Numbered from the stretch's first letter, positions 36,023-43,345 are shown. The stretch: DNA of 56,003 bases from Clostridia bacterium (GCA_028720205.1 JAQYLE010000027.1:1-56003), one strand, 5' to 3'. The notes: a model not told the origin generated them from the letters alone. Made by a program: numbers and translations.

Positions 36023-36522
36023 AAAACGGCAATGCGTTAAACGGCGCAGGCACGCAGACGTTCGTGCCCAAAATCGTGGCGTTCTGCTGTAACTGGTGTT
36101 CGTATGCGGGCGCGGATCTGGCGGGTTCTTCGCGGCTTGCGTATCCCGCTTCGGTAAAGATTATCCGCGTGCCCTGTTCGTGCCGCGTGAACCCCACGTT
36201 TGTGTTAAAGGCGTTTCAGCAAGGGGCGGACGGCGTGATATTATGCGGTTGTCACCCCGGCGACTGTCATTACGTAACGGGCAATTATTATACCCGCCGC
36301 AGAATGGCGCTGTTATTTTCCTTCCTCGATTATCTGGGGATAGAGCGCGACAGAATGCGCGTGGAATGGGTGTCCGCCGCCGAAGGCGCGCGCTTTTCTC
36401 AGGTGATGAACGACTTCGTGAGTAAGGTGACGGCGCTCGGCGAAAACAGAAAAATCGCCGATATTCGTTGTAAAGGCGCGTCGGGCGGCGAGGACGTTGC
36501 GGGAGGAAATAACGATGACTGA
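36010..36522 (+). CDS. MvhD/FlxD-type [2Fe-2S] electron-transfer subunit
   Basis: A 170-residue protein of the MvhD (FrhD/FlpD) family, which passes electrons from an outside donor module to HdrA. The cysteine pattern is CCNWCSYAGAD (Cys26, 27, 30), then PCSCRV (56, 58), then LCGCHPGDCHY (79, 81, 86), all typical of the family. A 20-residue N-terminal piece without features precedes them. The start at 36010 was chosen because GGAGGTGG lies nine bases before the ATG. It overlaps hdrA by 13 bases and the next gene by 8, so the subunits are probably made in step. In Flx-Hdr systems this gene is flxD. Confidence 0.93.
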   Translation: MQSIENGNALNGAGTQTFVPKIVAFCCNWCSYAGADLAGSSRLAYPASVKIIRVPCSCRVNPTFVLKAFQQGADGVILCGCHPGDCHYVTGNYYTRRRMALLFSFLDYLGIERDRMRVEWVSAAEGARFSQVMNDFVSKVTALGENRKIADIRCKGASGGEDVAGGNNDD

Positions 36523-37471
36523 TTTATATAACGCTTGTTTATCCCGCGCGCAGGAACTTTTAAAAAGCGGCGAAGTTTCGCGCGTCGTCGGCTGGAAGAA
36601 AGGCGAATTCTGCTTTGACGTATCGCCCGCGTATTTCGAAAGCGCGGAAGAATTAAACGAATTTACTTACGATTATTTCTGCGGCGCAAATCTTTCGAAA
36701 TATCTGGTGCAGATTGCCAAAAAAGAGGGGAAGAGCGCGGTGTTTTTAAAGCCGTGCGATACCTATTCGTTTAACGAACTTGTAAAAGAGCACCGCGTTC
36801 CGCGCGAAAAAATTCACGTCATCGCCGTGGAATGCCGCGGCAAAGCGGATATAAAAAAAGCGGAGAGCGTTGCGGGCGAGGGAGTACTTGGCATTAACGA
36901 AACCGACGACGTAAACTTGCTGGAAATTAAAACGCGCTCGGGCAAAACGCAGACGGAACGGCGTAACATTCTGCTTACAAAATGTCTTTCGTGCAAAGGC
37001 AAAAAGCACGTTGCCGCCGATGAAAAAATCATTTTAAAGGAGCCGATCGAAACGGGAAGCGACCGATTTGCGGGCGTGGAGAAGTTGGAAGCGATGACGG
37101 CGGAACAGCGCTTTGCGTTCTGGAAAAGCGAACTTTCGCGCTGTATCCGTTGCAACGCCTGCCGCAACGTATGCCCCGCGTGCACTTGCGTGAAATGCGT
37201 GTTCGATAATCCCGAATCGGGCGTTGCGGCGAAAGCGAACGATACCTCGTTCGAAGAGCAACTTTTCCACGTCATCCGCGCGTTTCACGTAGCGGGCAGG
37301 TGCACCGATTGCGGCGAGTGTACGAGGGTGTGCCCGCAGGGCATTCCGCTGCATCTTTTAAACCGTAAATTTATTAAGGATATCGATACGAAATACGGCG
37401 AATTTCAGGCGGGAGAAGAAGCGGAAGGCAAAACGCCGCTCACATCGTTCAAGGAGGACGACGGGCAATGA
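36515..37471 (+). CDS. Flx-type Fe-S electron-transfer protein (FrhB/FdhB-like N-terminus, dicluster ferredoxin C-terminus)
   Basis: A 318-residue soluble Fe-S protein. The first 200 residues resemble the beta-subunit family of F420 hydrogenase and formate dehydrogenase (AVFLKPCDTYSFNELVKEH near 75-93, ILLTKCLSCKGKK near 152-164). Two ferredoxin clusters follow: CIRCNACRNVCP (Cys210, 213, 216, 220) and CTDCGECTRVCP (Cys263, 266, 269, 273). Extra cysteines 223, 225 and 228 lie between. In FlxABCD-HdrABC loci, Fe-S proteins of this kind (FlxB/FlxC) link the NADH-oxidising FlxA to FlxD. The ATG at 36515 stands behind GGGAGGAAA and overlaps the mvhD-like gene by 8 bases. Which Flx letter it corresponds to is not certain. 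Confidence 0.85.
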   Translation: MTDLYNACLSRAQELLKSGEVSRVVGWKKGEFCFDVSPAYFESAEELNEFTYDYFCGANLSKYLVQIAKKEGKSAVFLKPCDTYSFNELVKEHRVPREKIHVIAVECRGKADIKKAESVAGEGVLGINETDDVNLLEIKTRSGKTQTERRNILLTKCLSCKGKKHVAADEKIILKEPIETGSDRFAGVEKLEAMTAEQRFAFWKSELSRCIRCNACRNVCPACTCVKCVFDNPESGVAAKANDTSFEEQLFHVIRAFHVAGRCTDCGECTRVCPQGIPLHLLNRKFIKDIDTKYGEFQAGEEAEGKTPLTSFKEDDGQ

Positions 37472-38517
37472 AAAAGATAGATACGGAACATCTTGCGGCG
37501 CTGTATGCCGCAATCGGCGAAAAATATCCGCTGTATCTGCCCGTAAAGCAGGGCGCGGCGGTTAATTTTGCGCCGTACACGGCGGACGCGGAAGTTGATT
37601 TAACGCAGTTAAAAACGGTGAAATCGCCCAAAGATCTGTTCTTTCCGCAAAGCGAAGAGATGATGCGTTTTGAAAAAAAAGACGGCATGTGGCAGATATA
37701 CGATCTGGCGAAAGAGCAGAACCCGTTCGTGCTGTTCGGCGTGCGCGCCTGCGATTATAAGGCGTTCGAAGTGTTGGATAACGTGTTTTTGAGCGACCCG
37801 AAAGATACCTTTTACGCCCACCGCAGAGAGGCGGCGATAATAGTAACTCTGGCATGTTTTTCGCCGAAAGACACGTGTTTCTGCAACGTTTTTGCAATCG
37901 ACGCCGCCAATCCGCAGGGAGATATCGCGGCGTACCTTAGCGGAACCTGCCTGTATTTGCAGGCGCAAACGGAAAAGGGCAAGGCGCTTCTCGATTCGTT
38001 AGGAAATATAAACGGCGCGCTTTGCGAGGCGGACGATACCGACGAAACCGCGCTTGGCGGAATAAGGCAAAAAGCGAAAGCGGCGTTTGAACAACTCCCG
38101 TTCGCCTCGCTTGATTTAAGCGCTTTTCACGGCGATATGAAAGAGACGTTTGCCGATGAAAAATGGGAAAAACTTTCACAGGCGTGTCTGGGTTGCGGCG
38201 CGTGCACGTTCGTCTGCCCCACCTGTCAGTGTTTCGATATCCGCGATTTCAAGGCGAAAGACGGCGTAATACGTTTCCGTTGCTGGGATTCGTGCATGTA
38301 TTTCGATTTTACGCAGATGGCGGGCGGCAATCCGCGCACCACGCAAACGCAGCGGTTCCGTCAGCGGTTTATGCACAAACTCGTGTACTATCCCAAGCGT
38401 TACGGCGGCACGTACTCGTGCGTGGGGTGCGGCAGATGCGTGGAAAAGTGCCCGCAGCATTTAAATATCGTTAAAGTGATAAAAGAATTTTCGAAAGGCG
38501 GAAAGGAGGAAAAATAA
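37468..38517 (+). CDS. Flx-type Fe-S electron-transfer protein (AsrA/HydB-like, 4Fe-4S dicluster)
   Basis: A 349-residue soluble protein of the family containing anaerobic sulfite reductase subunit A, sulfhydrogenase beta subunit and FlxB-type proteins. The N-terminal domain contains FPQSEEMMRF and FVLFGVRACDYKAFEVLDNVF (about 90-111), typical of the family. The C-terminal ferredoxin part has CLGCGACTFVCPTCQC (from Cys240) and CVGCGRCVEKCP (from about Cys318). Between them lies RFRCWDSCMYFDFTQMAGG, also characteristic. It starts in an ATGA overlap with the previous gene, and the FlxA-like gene starts one base after its stop. No sulfite reductase catalytic subunit or hydrogenase gene is present, which leaves an electron-relay role. 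Confidence 0.88.
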   Translation: MKKIDTEHLAALYAAIGEKYPLYLPVKQGAAVNFAPYTADAEVDLTQLKTVKSPKDLFFPQSEEMMRFEKKDGMWQIYDLAKEQNPFVLFGVRACDYKAFEVLDNVFLSDPKDTFYAHRREAAIIVTLACFSPKDTCFCNVFAIDAANPQGDIAAYLSGTCLYLQAQTEKGKALLDSLGNINGALCEADDTDETALGGIRQKAKAAFEQLPFASLDLSAFHGDMKETFADEKWEKLSQACLGCGACTFVCPTCQCFDIRDFKAKDGVIRFRCWDSCMYFDFTQMAGGNPRTTQTQRFRQRFMHKLVYYPKRYGGTYSCVGCGRCVEKCPQHLNIVKVIKEFSKGGKEEK

Positions 38518-38518
38518 C

Positions 38519-39349
38519 ATGGCGCAGGAAAATCTCGTTCCCGTTGTGGGCATGGTAACGGATATCAGAACGGATACTCCGGACGTAAAAACTTTCCGCG
38601 TTGTTTCGCCGGACGGAAAAAAGCCGTTCGAACATCTGCCGGGGCAATGCGCTATGGTTTCTATTCCCGGCGCCGGGGAGTGTATGTTTTCCATAACGTC
38701 CTCGCCCACAAATAAAGAGTATATGGAGTTTTCCATTAAGCGTTGCGGTTGCGTAACGCAGGCGATTCACGATTTATCGGCGGGCGATACGATAACGGTG
38801 CGCGGACCGTACGGCAGACCGTTTCCCGTGGAAGGCGAAGATTTCAAAGGCAAAAATCTGCTGTTCATCGCGGGCGGCATAGGGCTTGCGCCGCTCCGCA
38901 GCGTAATCGATTACGTGCGGGCGAAACGTGAAAATTACGGCGAAGTTACCATTATATACGGCGCGCGCAGCGCGGACGATCTGGTAGATATACAGGAAAT
39001 AGAAAACGAGTGGAAGAAAGAAAAAGGCTTTCACGTATACCTTACCGTCGACAGGCCGCAGGAAGGCTGGACGGGGCACGTGGGGTTTGTGCCTGCGTAC
39101 GTAAAAGAACTTTCGGTGAACGCAAACGCTACGGCGGTGCTGTGCGGACCTCCTATCATGATTAAATTCACGCTTGCCGAACTTCTGGAAGAGGGATTTA
39201 AAAAAGACCGCGTTTACACCACGCTGGAAATGCGTATGAAATGCGGCATAGGAAAATGCGGCAGGTGCAACGTCGGCGATAAATACGTCTGCAAAGACGG
39301 CCCCGTGTTCCGCATGGACGAGTTGGACGAACTACCGGACGAGTATTAA
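38519..39349 (+). CDS. FlxA-like FAD/NAD(P)H oxidoreductase with [2Fe-2S] site
   Basis: A 276-residue reductase of the ferredoxin-NADP reductase superfamily, in the AsrB/HydG/PyrK branch. The FAD-binding beta barrel shows MFSITSSP (about 60-67). The nicotinamide half shows FIAGGIGLAPLRS (about 117-129) and CGPPIM (about 209-214). A C-terminal [2Fe-2S] site is formed by Cys242, 247, 250 and 258 (CGIGKCGRC, then C). It is the likely entry point for electrons from NADH or NADPH into the Hdr complex. GGAGGAAAAATAAC precedes the ATG. I cannot tell NADH from NADPH preference by eye. Confidence 0.9.
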   Translation: MAQENLVPVVGMVTDIRTDTPDVKTFRVVSPDGKKPFEHLPGQCAMVSIPGAGECMFSITSSPTNKEYMEFSIKRCGCVTQAIHDLSAGDTITVRGPYGRPFPVEGEDFKGKNLLFIAGGIGLAPLRSVIDYVRAKRENYGEVTIIYGARSADDLVDIQEIENEWKKEKGFHVYLTVDRPQEGWTGHVGFVPAYVKELSVNANATAVLCGPPIMIKFTLAELLEEGFKKDRVYTTLEMRMKCGIGKCGRCNVGDKYVCKDGPVFRMDELDELPDEY

Positions 39350-39402
39350 GCGATAAGTCGGCGCAACGTAAAGCGCAACGAACGAAAATGAGGTGAAACA
39401 CA

Positions 39403-40077
39403 ATGGAAAAAACGGTAAACGTGTGGTTATTCGGTAAGAAATACGCTGTACCCGAAAGCCTTACCATAATGAAAGCGATGGAATACGCGGGGTATCGTCT
39501 GGTGCGCGGGTGCGGTTGCAGAAACGGATTCTGCGGCGCGTGCGCGTGTTTCTATCGCATTGCGGGGAAGCAGGAATTAAAAACCTGCCTTGCCTGTCAG
39601 ACGCAGGTGGAAGAGGGCATGTTTGTGGCGACTCTGCCGTTCTTCCCGCTGGTAAAGCAAGTGTACGACATCGAAAAAATCAAACCCACGCAGCAGATCA
39701 TGATGCAGTTGTATCCCGAAATTTACGCCTGTATCGGCTGTAACGCCTGCACGAAGAGTTGCACGCAGGGCTTAAACGTAATGCAGTACATCGCGTACGC
39801 TCAGCGCGGCGAATACGAAAAATGCGCGGAAGAAAGTTTCGATTGCGTTATGTGCGGCGCGTGCTCTTCGCGTTGTCCCGCGGGGATTTCTCATCCGCAG
39901 GTGGCGCTTCTGGCGCGCAGGCTTACGGGAAAATATTTAACGCCGGAAAGCGAACATTTACTCCGCCGCGTAAAAGAGGTGGAAGAGGGGAAATTCGACG
40001 ACGCGATCGAGGCGTTAAAAGAAAAGAGCCTGGACGAACTGAAAAAACTTTACAACGAGCGCGTGATTGAAAAATAA
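39403..40077 (+). CDS. Fumarate reductase / succinate dehydrogenase iron-sulfur subunit, soluble TfrB/FrdB-like
   Basis: A 224-residue Fe-S protein. The N-terminal plant-type ferredoxin fold carries an SdhB/FrdB-like [2Fe-2S] site (Cys37, 39, 44, 47, 49 with Cys62, 65; GCGCRNGFCGAC). The C-terminal half has CIGCNACTKSC (110-120) and CVMCGACSSRCP (148-159). Classical FrdB has one [4Fe-4S] and one [3Fe-4S] site that also contacts quinone; here both motifs look like full [4Fe-4S] sites. TfrB of methanogen thiol:fumarate reductase has an added HdrB-like CCG domain, which is missing here, but a free HdrB is encoded in the same cluster. No membrane-anchor genes follow, so the enzyme should be cytoplasmic. 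Confidence 0.87.
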   Translation: MEKTVNVWLFGKKYAVPESLTIMKAMEYAGYRLVRGCGCRNGFCGACACFYRIAGKQELKTCLACQTQVEEGMFVATLPFFPLVKQVYDIEKIKPTQQIMMQLYPEIYACIGCNACTKSCTQGLNVMQYIAYAQRGEYEKCAEESFDCVMCGACSSRCPAGISHPQVALLARRLTGKYLTPESEHLLRRVKEVEEGKFDDAIEALKEKSLDELKKLYNERVIEK

Positions 40078-40106
40078 GGCGTAAGAGAAAAAAGGAGAAA
40101 GGAAGT

Positions 40107-41711
40107 ATGTACGCATACGACGAAGAACAAGTAAAATCTTTGCGCAAAGTGGAAGAAACGCGCGCGGAAAGAACGGGCAAGGAATTGCGTCGGCTTACCG
40201 CCGAGGAAAAGGACGCGCTTCTTTCTTCGTATCATCCCGATTATATCCGTTCCGCGTATACGAATTTACAGGTAGGCGCAAACGCCGGCGCGCCCGTATT
40301 GAAAGAACTTGCGTCGCTTTTGCAGGGCACGCCCCGCGTATTAAACGAGCGGGTGAATTTAGATAAAATCGATTACGACGTCGACGTTCTGGTCATCGGC
40401 GGCGGCGGAGCGGGCGCTTCGGCGGCGATAGAAGCAAAGCGCGCGGGCGCAGACGTGTTAATGGTTACCAAACTGCGCTTAGGCGACGCCAACACCACTA
40501 TGGCGGAAGGCGGAATTCAGGCTGCGGATAAAGAAAACGATTCCCCCGCGATACATTATCTGGACGCGCTTGGCGGCGGTCATTTCAAAAATAAAAAAGA
40601 ACTGCTTGAAAAACTGGTTACCGAGGCGCCCGAAGCGATTTTATGGCTCAATTCGCTGGGCGTGATGTTCGATAAAGATAAAAACGGCAATATGATTACC
40701 ACGCACGGCGGCGGCACTTCCCGTAAACGGATGCACGCCTGCCGCGATTATTCCGGCTCGGAAATCATGCGCGTTCTGCGCGACGAAACGTATAATCTCG
40801 GTATTCCCGTGGTGGACTTCACTTCCGCGATAGAACTTATCAAAGATACCGAGGGTAAAGTTGCGGGCGCCGTGCTTAAAAATATGGAGACGGGCGAAAT
40901 ATTAGTGGCGCGCGCAAAATGCGTGGTGCTCGCCACGGGCGGCGCGGGAAGATTGCATTATCAGGGCTTTCCCACGTCAAACCATTACGGCGCCACGGCG
41001 GACGGACTTGTGCTGGCGTATCGCGCGGGGGCGAAACTGCTCTATCCCGAAACGCTGCAATATCACCCCACGGGCGTAGCCGCTCCTACGCAGATTTACG
41101 GCGCGCTGGTCACCGAAAAGGTGCGCTCTCTGGGCGCGCAACTCGTCGGCAAAGACGGCGTGGCGTTCGTCAATCCGCTGGAAACGCGCGACGTAACCGC
41201 CTCCGCCATTATCCGCGAATGCAAGGAACGCAAAAACGGCTTGAAAACAGCCGACGGCGAGGGCGTGTGGCTGGATACGCCGATGATCGATATCATTCAC
41301 GGCGAGGGCACGATAGAAAAACGCATTCCAGCCATGCTCCGTATGTTCGGCAAGTACGGGCTGGATATAAGAAAAACGCCTATATTGGTATATCCTACGC
41401 TGCATTATCAGAACGGCGGCGTGGATATAAACGCCTCTGCGGAAAGCGGCGTGAAGAATCTGTTCGTGGCGGGCGAAGCGGCGGGCGGTATTCACGGCAC
41501 AAACCGCCTGATGGGCAATTCGCTGTTAGATATCATCGTGTTCGGCAGAACGGCGGGCAAGAACGCGGCGGCGCGCGCCAAAGAAACCGCGGTAAAACCG
41601 CTTACGCTGTCGTTTGTGGAACAATACGCAGAGGAAATGCAAAAGGCGGGGTGCGAATCGGGCGAACTTTCGCCCAGACTTCTTCCCGATTACAGAAGAA
41701 AAGATATGTAA
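40107..41711 (+). CDS. Fumarate reductase flavoprotein subunit (FrdA/TfrA/SdhA family)
   Basis: A 534-residue FAD protein of the succinate dehydrogenase/fumarate reductase family. An unusual hydrophilic N-terminal extension of about 90 residues precedes the FAD motif (VLVIGGGGAGASAA, about 94-107). Substrate-site residues are present: QYHPTG (His320), THGGGTSRKRMH, LHYQNGGV and GTNRLMGNSLLD with Arg467, the likely proton donor. The histidine that binds FAD covalently in FrdA/SdhA is Asn129 here (ANTTMAEGG), so FAD should be non-covalent, as in soluble fumarate reductases and NadB. L-aspartate oxidase was considered, but the adjacent Fe-S subunit and fumC favour fumarate reductase. GGAGAAAGGAAG precedes the ATG. 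Confidence 0.88.
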   Translation: MYAYDEEQVKSLRKVEETRAERTGKELRRLTAEEKDALLSSYHPDYIRSAYTNLQVGANAGAPVLKELASLLQGTPRVLNERVNLDKIDYDVDVLVIGGGGAGASAAIEAKRAGADVLMVTKLRLGDANTTMAEGGIQAADKENDSPAIHYLDALGGGHFKNKKELLEKLVTEAPEAILWLNSLGVMFDKDKNGNMITTHGGGTSRKRMHACRDYSGSEIMRVLRDETYNLGIPVVDFTSAIELIKDTEGKVAGAVLKNMETGEILVARAKCVVLATGGAGRLHYQGFPTSNHYGATADGLVLAYRAGAKLLYPETLQYHPTGVAAPTQIYGALVTEKVRSLGAQLVGKDGVAFVNPLETRDVTASAIIRECKERKNGLKTADGEGVWLDTPMIDIIHGEGTIEKRIPAMLRMFGKYGLDIRKTPILVYPTLHYQNGGVDINASAESGVKNLFVAGEAAGGIHGTNRLMGNSLLDIIVFGRTAGKNAAARAKETAVKPLTLSFVEQYAEEMQKAGCESGELSPRLLPDYRRKDM

Positions 41712-41722
41712 AATTAAAACGA

Positions 41723-41752
41723 CGCGGACGGAGCCTAAACGGCGCGTCCGCG
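41723..41752 (+). other. Hairpin between the flavoprotein gene and the PQ-loop-like gene
   Basis: Perfect 8-bp stem CGCGGACG (41723-41730) and CGTCCGCG (41745-41752) with a 14-base loop and no T tract. It could be an attenuator or an RNA-processing site that lowers expression of the last gene. Confidence 0.55.
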
Positions 41753-41781
41753 ACAAAAGAAAAAAAAGAGGTGAATGTAAA

Positions 41782-42117
41782 ATGGCGGAAATTTTTGAAA
41801 TAGGAATGGTGCTTTGTTTCGGCGCTTCGTGGCCGTTCAACGTTATCCGCGCGTATAAAGCGCGCACGGCGAAGGGAACGAGTCTTCTTTTCACGTTGCT
41901 GATTGAAATCGGCTATATCAGCGCGATTATCGGTAAATTTATATTGCTTGCACAGCAGGGCGGCGCGTATTGGACGCCTGCACGAGCGATTGCCTTTGCG
42001 TTTTATTGGATCAATCTTGCCATGGTTACGGCAGGGCTAGTCATATACTTCCGCAATAAAAAGTTAGACGCAAAAGCGGAAAAAGCAGAAAAAACCGCCG
42101 AAGAGCAAGCGGCGTAA
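41782..42117 (+). CDS. Small three-helix membrane protein, PQ-loop/SemiSWEET-like
   Basis: A 111-residue membrane protein with three helices (about 5-22, 36-58, 68-92) and a charged alanine-rich tail. The first helix and loop, ASWPFNVIRAYKARTAKGTSLLFT, follow the PQ-loop pattern (proline in helix one, basic loop, Ser-Leu entering helix two). However, the usual Gln after Pro is Phe, so the assignment is by resemblance only. SemiSWEET proteins of this size dimerise to carry sugars. A small transporter at the end of a fumarate-reductase cluster could also move an acid, but nothing in the sequence shows that. The start at 41782 was chosen for AAAGAGGTGAA nine bases upstream. Confidence 0.65.
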   Translation: MAEIFEIGMVLCFGASWPFNVIRAYKARTAKGTSLLFTLLIEIGYISAIIGKFILLAQQGGAYWTPARAIAFAFYWINLAMVTAGLVIYFRNKKLDAKAEKAEKTAEEQAA

Positions 42118-42135
42118 AAAAGATTTATTTCATAA

Positions 42136-42158
42136 GGCTCTGTGTCAAATGTTGGGGT
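42136..42158 (+). repeat. Left terminal inverted repeat of the ISL3 element
   Basis: Begins GGCTCTGTGTCAAATGTTGG and matches the opposite end at 18 of 23 positions. Confidence 0.8.
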
Positions 42159-42242
42159 GGGGATAAAAAGCAAAAGTTACAATAAATTCAAATATTTCAG
42201 TTTTAAGAGGCAAGCACAAATAAAATTTTCTTTTTGAATCGG

Positions 42243-43052
42243 TCAAAGCGTCAAAAATCTGTTTCGCTTGAAATACTTTCTCCACCAATCGGACAGCGTT
42301 TTTTGTACCTTTTTCCGCACTTTGTCTAACGCCCAATGAATCTGCCGTACCCAATGGTATCTGTCCGCTACGATTTTCGCGTTGGGGAACAGCCACGAAA
42401 GAGAACGGTAATCTTCCCACATATCCATTACAAGCACACGCACCTTTTCCCTTTCCGCGCGCGGAAAGCGCAGAAAATAAGAAATCAGGTAGGTTGTATA
42501 TCGGTTCGGCAGAATATCAATCACCTTTCTTTCCTTTATATTCGTTAAAATTGCCTGATATTTTTCTCCGTTCGTATTACCCTTGAATTCGTCTATTCCC
42601 AAAACGACGGGTAAACTTGCAGGCGGTGTTACGGCAACGTATTCGAAGATTCTGAATACCGAAGCGGATGATATGCCGAAACGTTTCCCTACGTCTTTAA
42701 AAGAGATCTTTTCTCTTAAAGCATTCAGAACGGAGGCATAAACTCTGCCTGTAAAATGTCGGTACCGTGGCAGAAAGTCGTACTTTTCAAAGAATCGTTT
42801 TCCGCAGGCTTTACAAATGTAACGGCGTTTATGTAACAGTAAAAAGGTTTCTTTCCCTTGAAAGGGTATATCCCGAATCTTTTGTATTCGGTAATCGTGG
42901 ACGTATTTTGTGGGTCGTCCGCAATAAGGACAAACTTGCTCTTTGGGGAGAGTGGATATATAAATTTGAATAAAAGAAGAATTATTTTCGATTTTATCCA
43001 CGAAAACGTTTGCAATTCCGAGTAAAGATGTGGTAAGATTTTGTTGAAACAT
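42243..43052 (-). pseudogene. ISL3-family transposase, C-terminally shortened
   Basis: 269 residues, while ISL3 transposases usually have about 400-430. The N-terminal zinc ribbon is present (CPYCG, then CKACGKRF; about 41-84), followed by a helix-turn-helix (ISFKDVGKRFGISSASVFRIFEY). The first DDE aspartate is in VVLGIDEFKG (near 153) and the second in VLVMDMWEDYRS (near 209), followed by ADRYHWVRQIHWALDKVRK. The frame stops soon after (KRNRFLTL), so the region with the third catalytic residue is missing. Only about 100 bases remain before the inverted repeat and they do not encode the missing part in any frame. The element therefore probably cannot move by itself. Confidence 0.85.
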
Positions 43053-43163
43053 AATAGGAAATCCTTTTGTATATTTGTGGTGAATTTATTATAACAGGTT
43101 TCTCCTTTTTATGTTTCTTTTTTTTATGCCTTTTTACGAAAAATTGTTGAGATATTTTCTCAT

Positions 43164-43186
43164 ACCCCAACATTTATTATAGAACC
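43164..43186 (-). repeat. Right terminal inverted repeat of the ISL3 element
   Basis: Read inward it begins GGTTCTATAATAAATGTTGG, the partner of the left end. Confidence 0.8.
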
Positions 43187-43345
43187 ATTATATATTCAAG
43201 TTCAAAAAAGCCGAAGGAAAAAAATAGCAGTTTTCAATATCGGATATCAAAAAAAGACGGCAAAAAATTAAGAAAAACAGCCGTTAATACTATTTTAAAA
43301 AAATGTTTTAAGCAGAAATGTATAAATATATGGCAAATTTAGTTA
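43187..43345 (+). other. A/T-rich non-coding junction between the IS and the sugar-transport locus
   Basis: The gap from the transposase start to the next CDS is 401 bases. Outside the IS end it contains only A/T-rich sequence leading to the promoter at 43346. I see no gene, repeat or attachment site. The first AGCT of the whole window appears just after it, at 43357. Confidence 0.6.

Larger units (their letters stand above)
42136..43186. mobile_element. ISL3-family insertion sequence, probably defective
   Basis: A 1051-bp element bounded by imperfect inverted repeats of 23 bases (18 identical). The left begins GGCTCTGTG and the right, read inward, GGTTCTATA; both end AAATGTTGGGGT. It carries one transposase gene on the minus strand that lacks its C-terminal part. 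Flanks TTTCATAA and ATTATATA do not match, so no 8-bp target duplication is visible. The element is richer in A/T than the genes to its left. Confidence 0.85.

Noticed and set aside
36515-39349. Anaerobic sulfite reductase operon (asrABC)
   Set aside because: AsrA-like and AsrB-like proteins are present but there is no siroheme-binding AsrC; the Hdr and MvhD genes fit an Flx-Hdr module better.
40107-41711. L-aspartate oxidase (NadB)
   Set aside because: The non-covalent FAD motif would fit, but there are no nadA/nadC neighbours and an SdhB/FrdB-like subunit is directly upstream, with fumC in the same block.
42128-43194. 8-bp target-site duplication around the ISL3 element
   Set aside because: TTTCATAA on the left and ATTATATA on the right do not match, and shifting by a base or two does not help.
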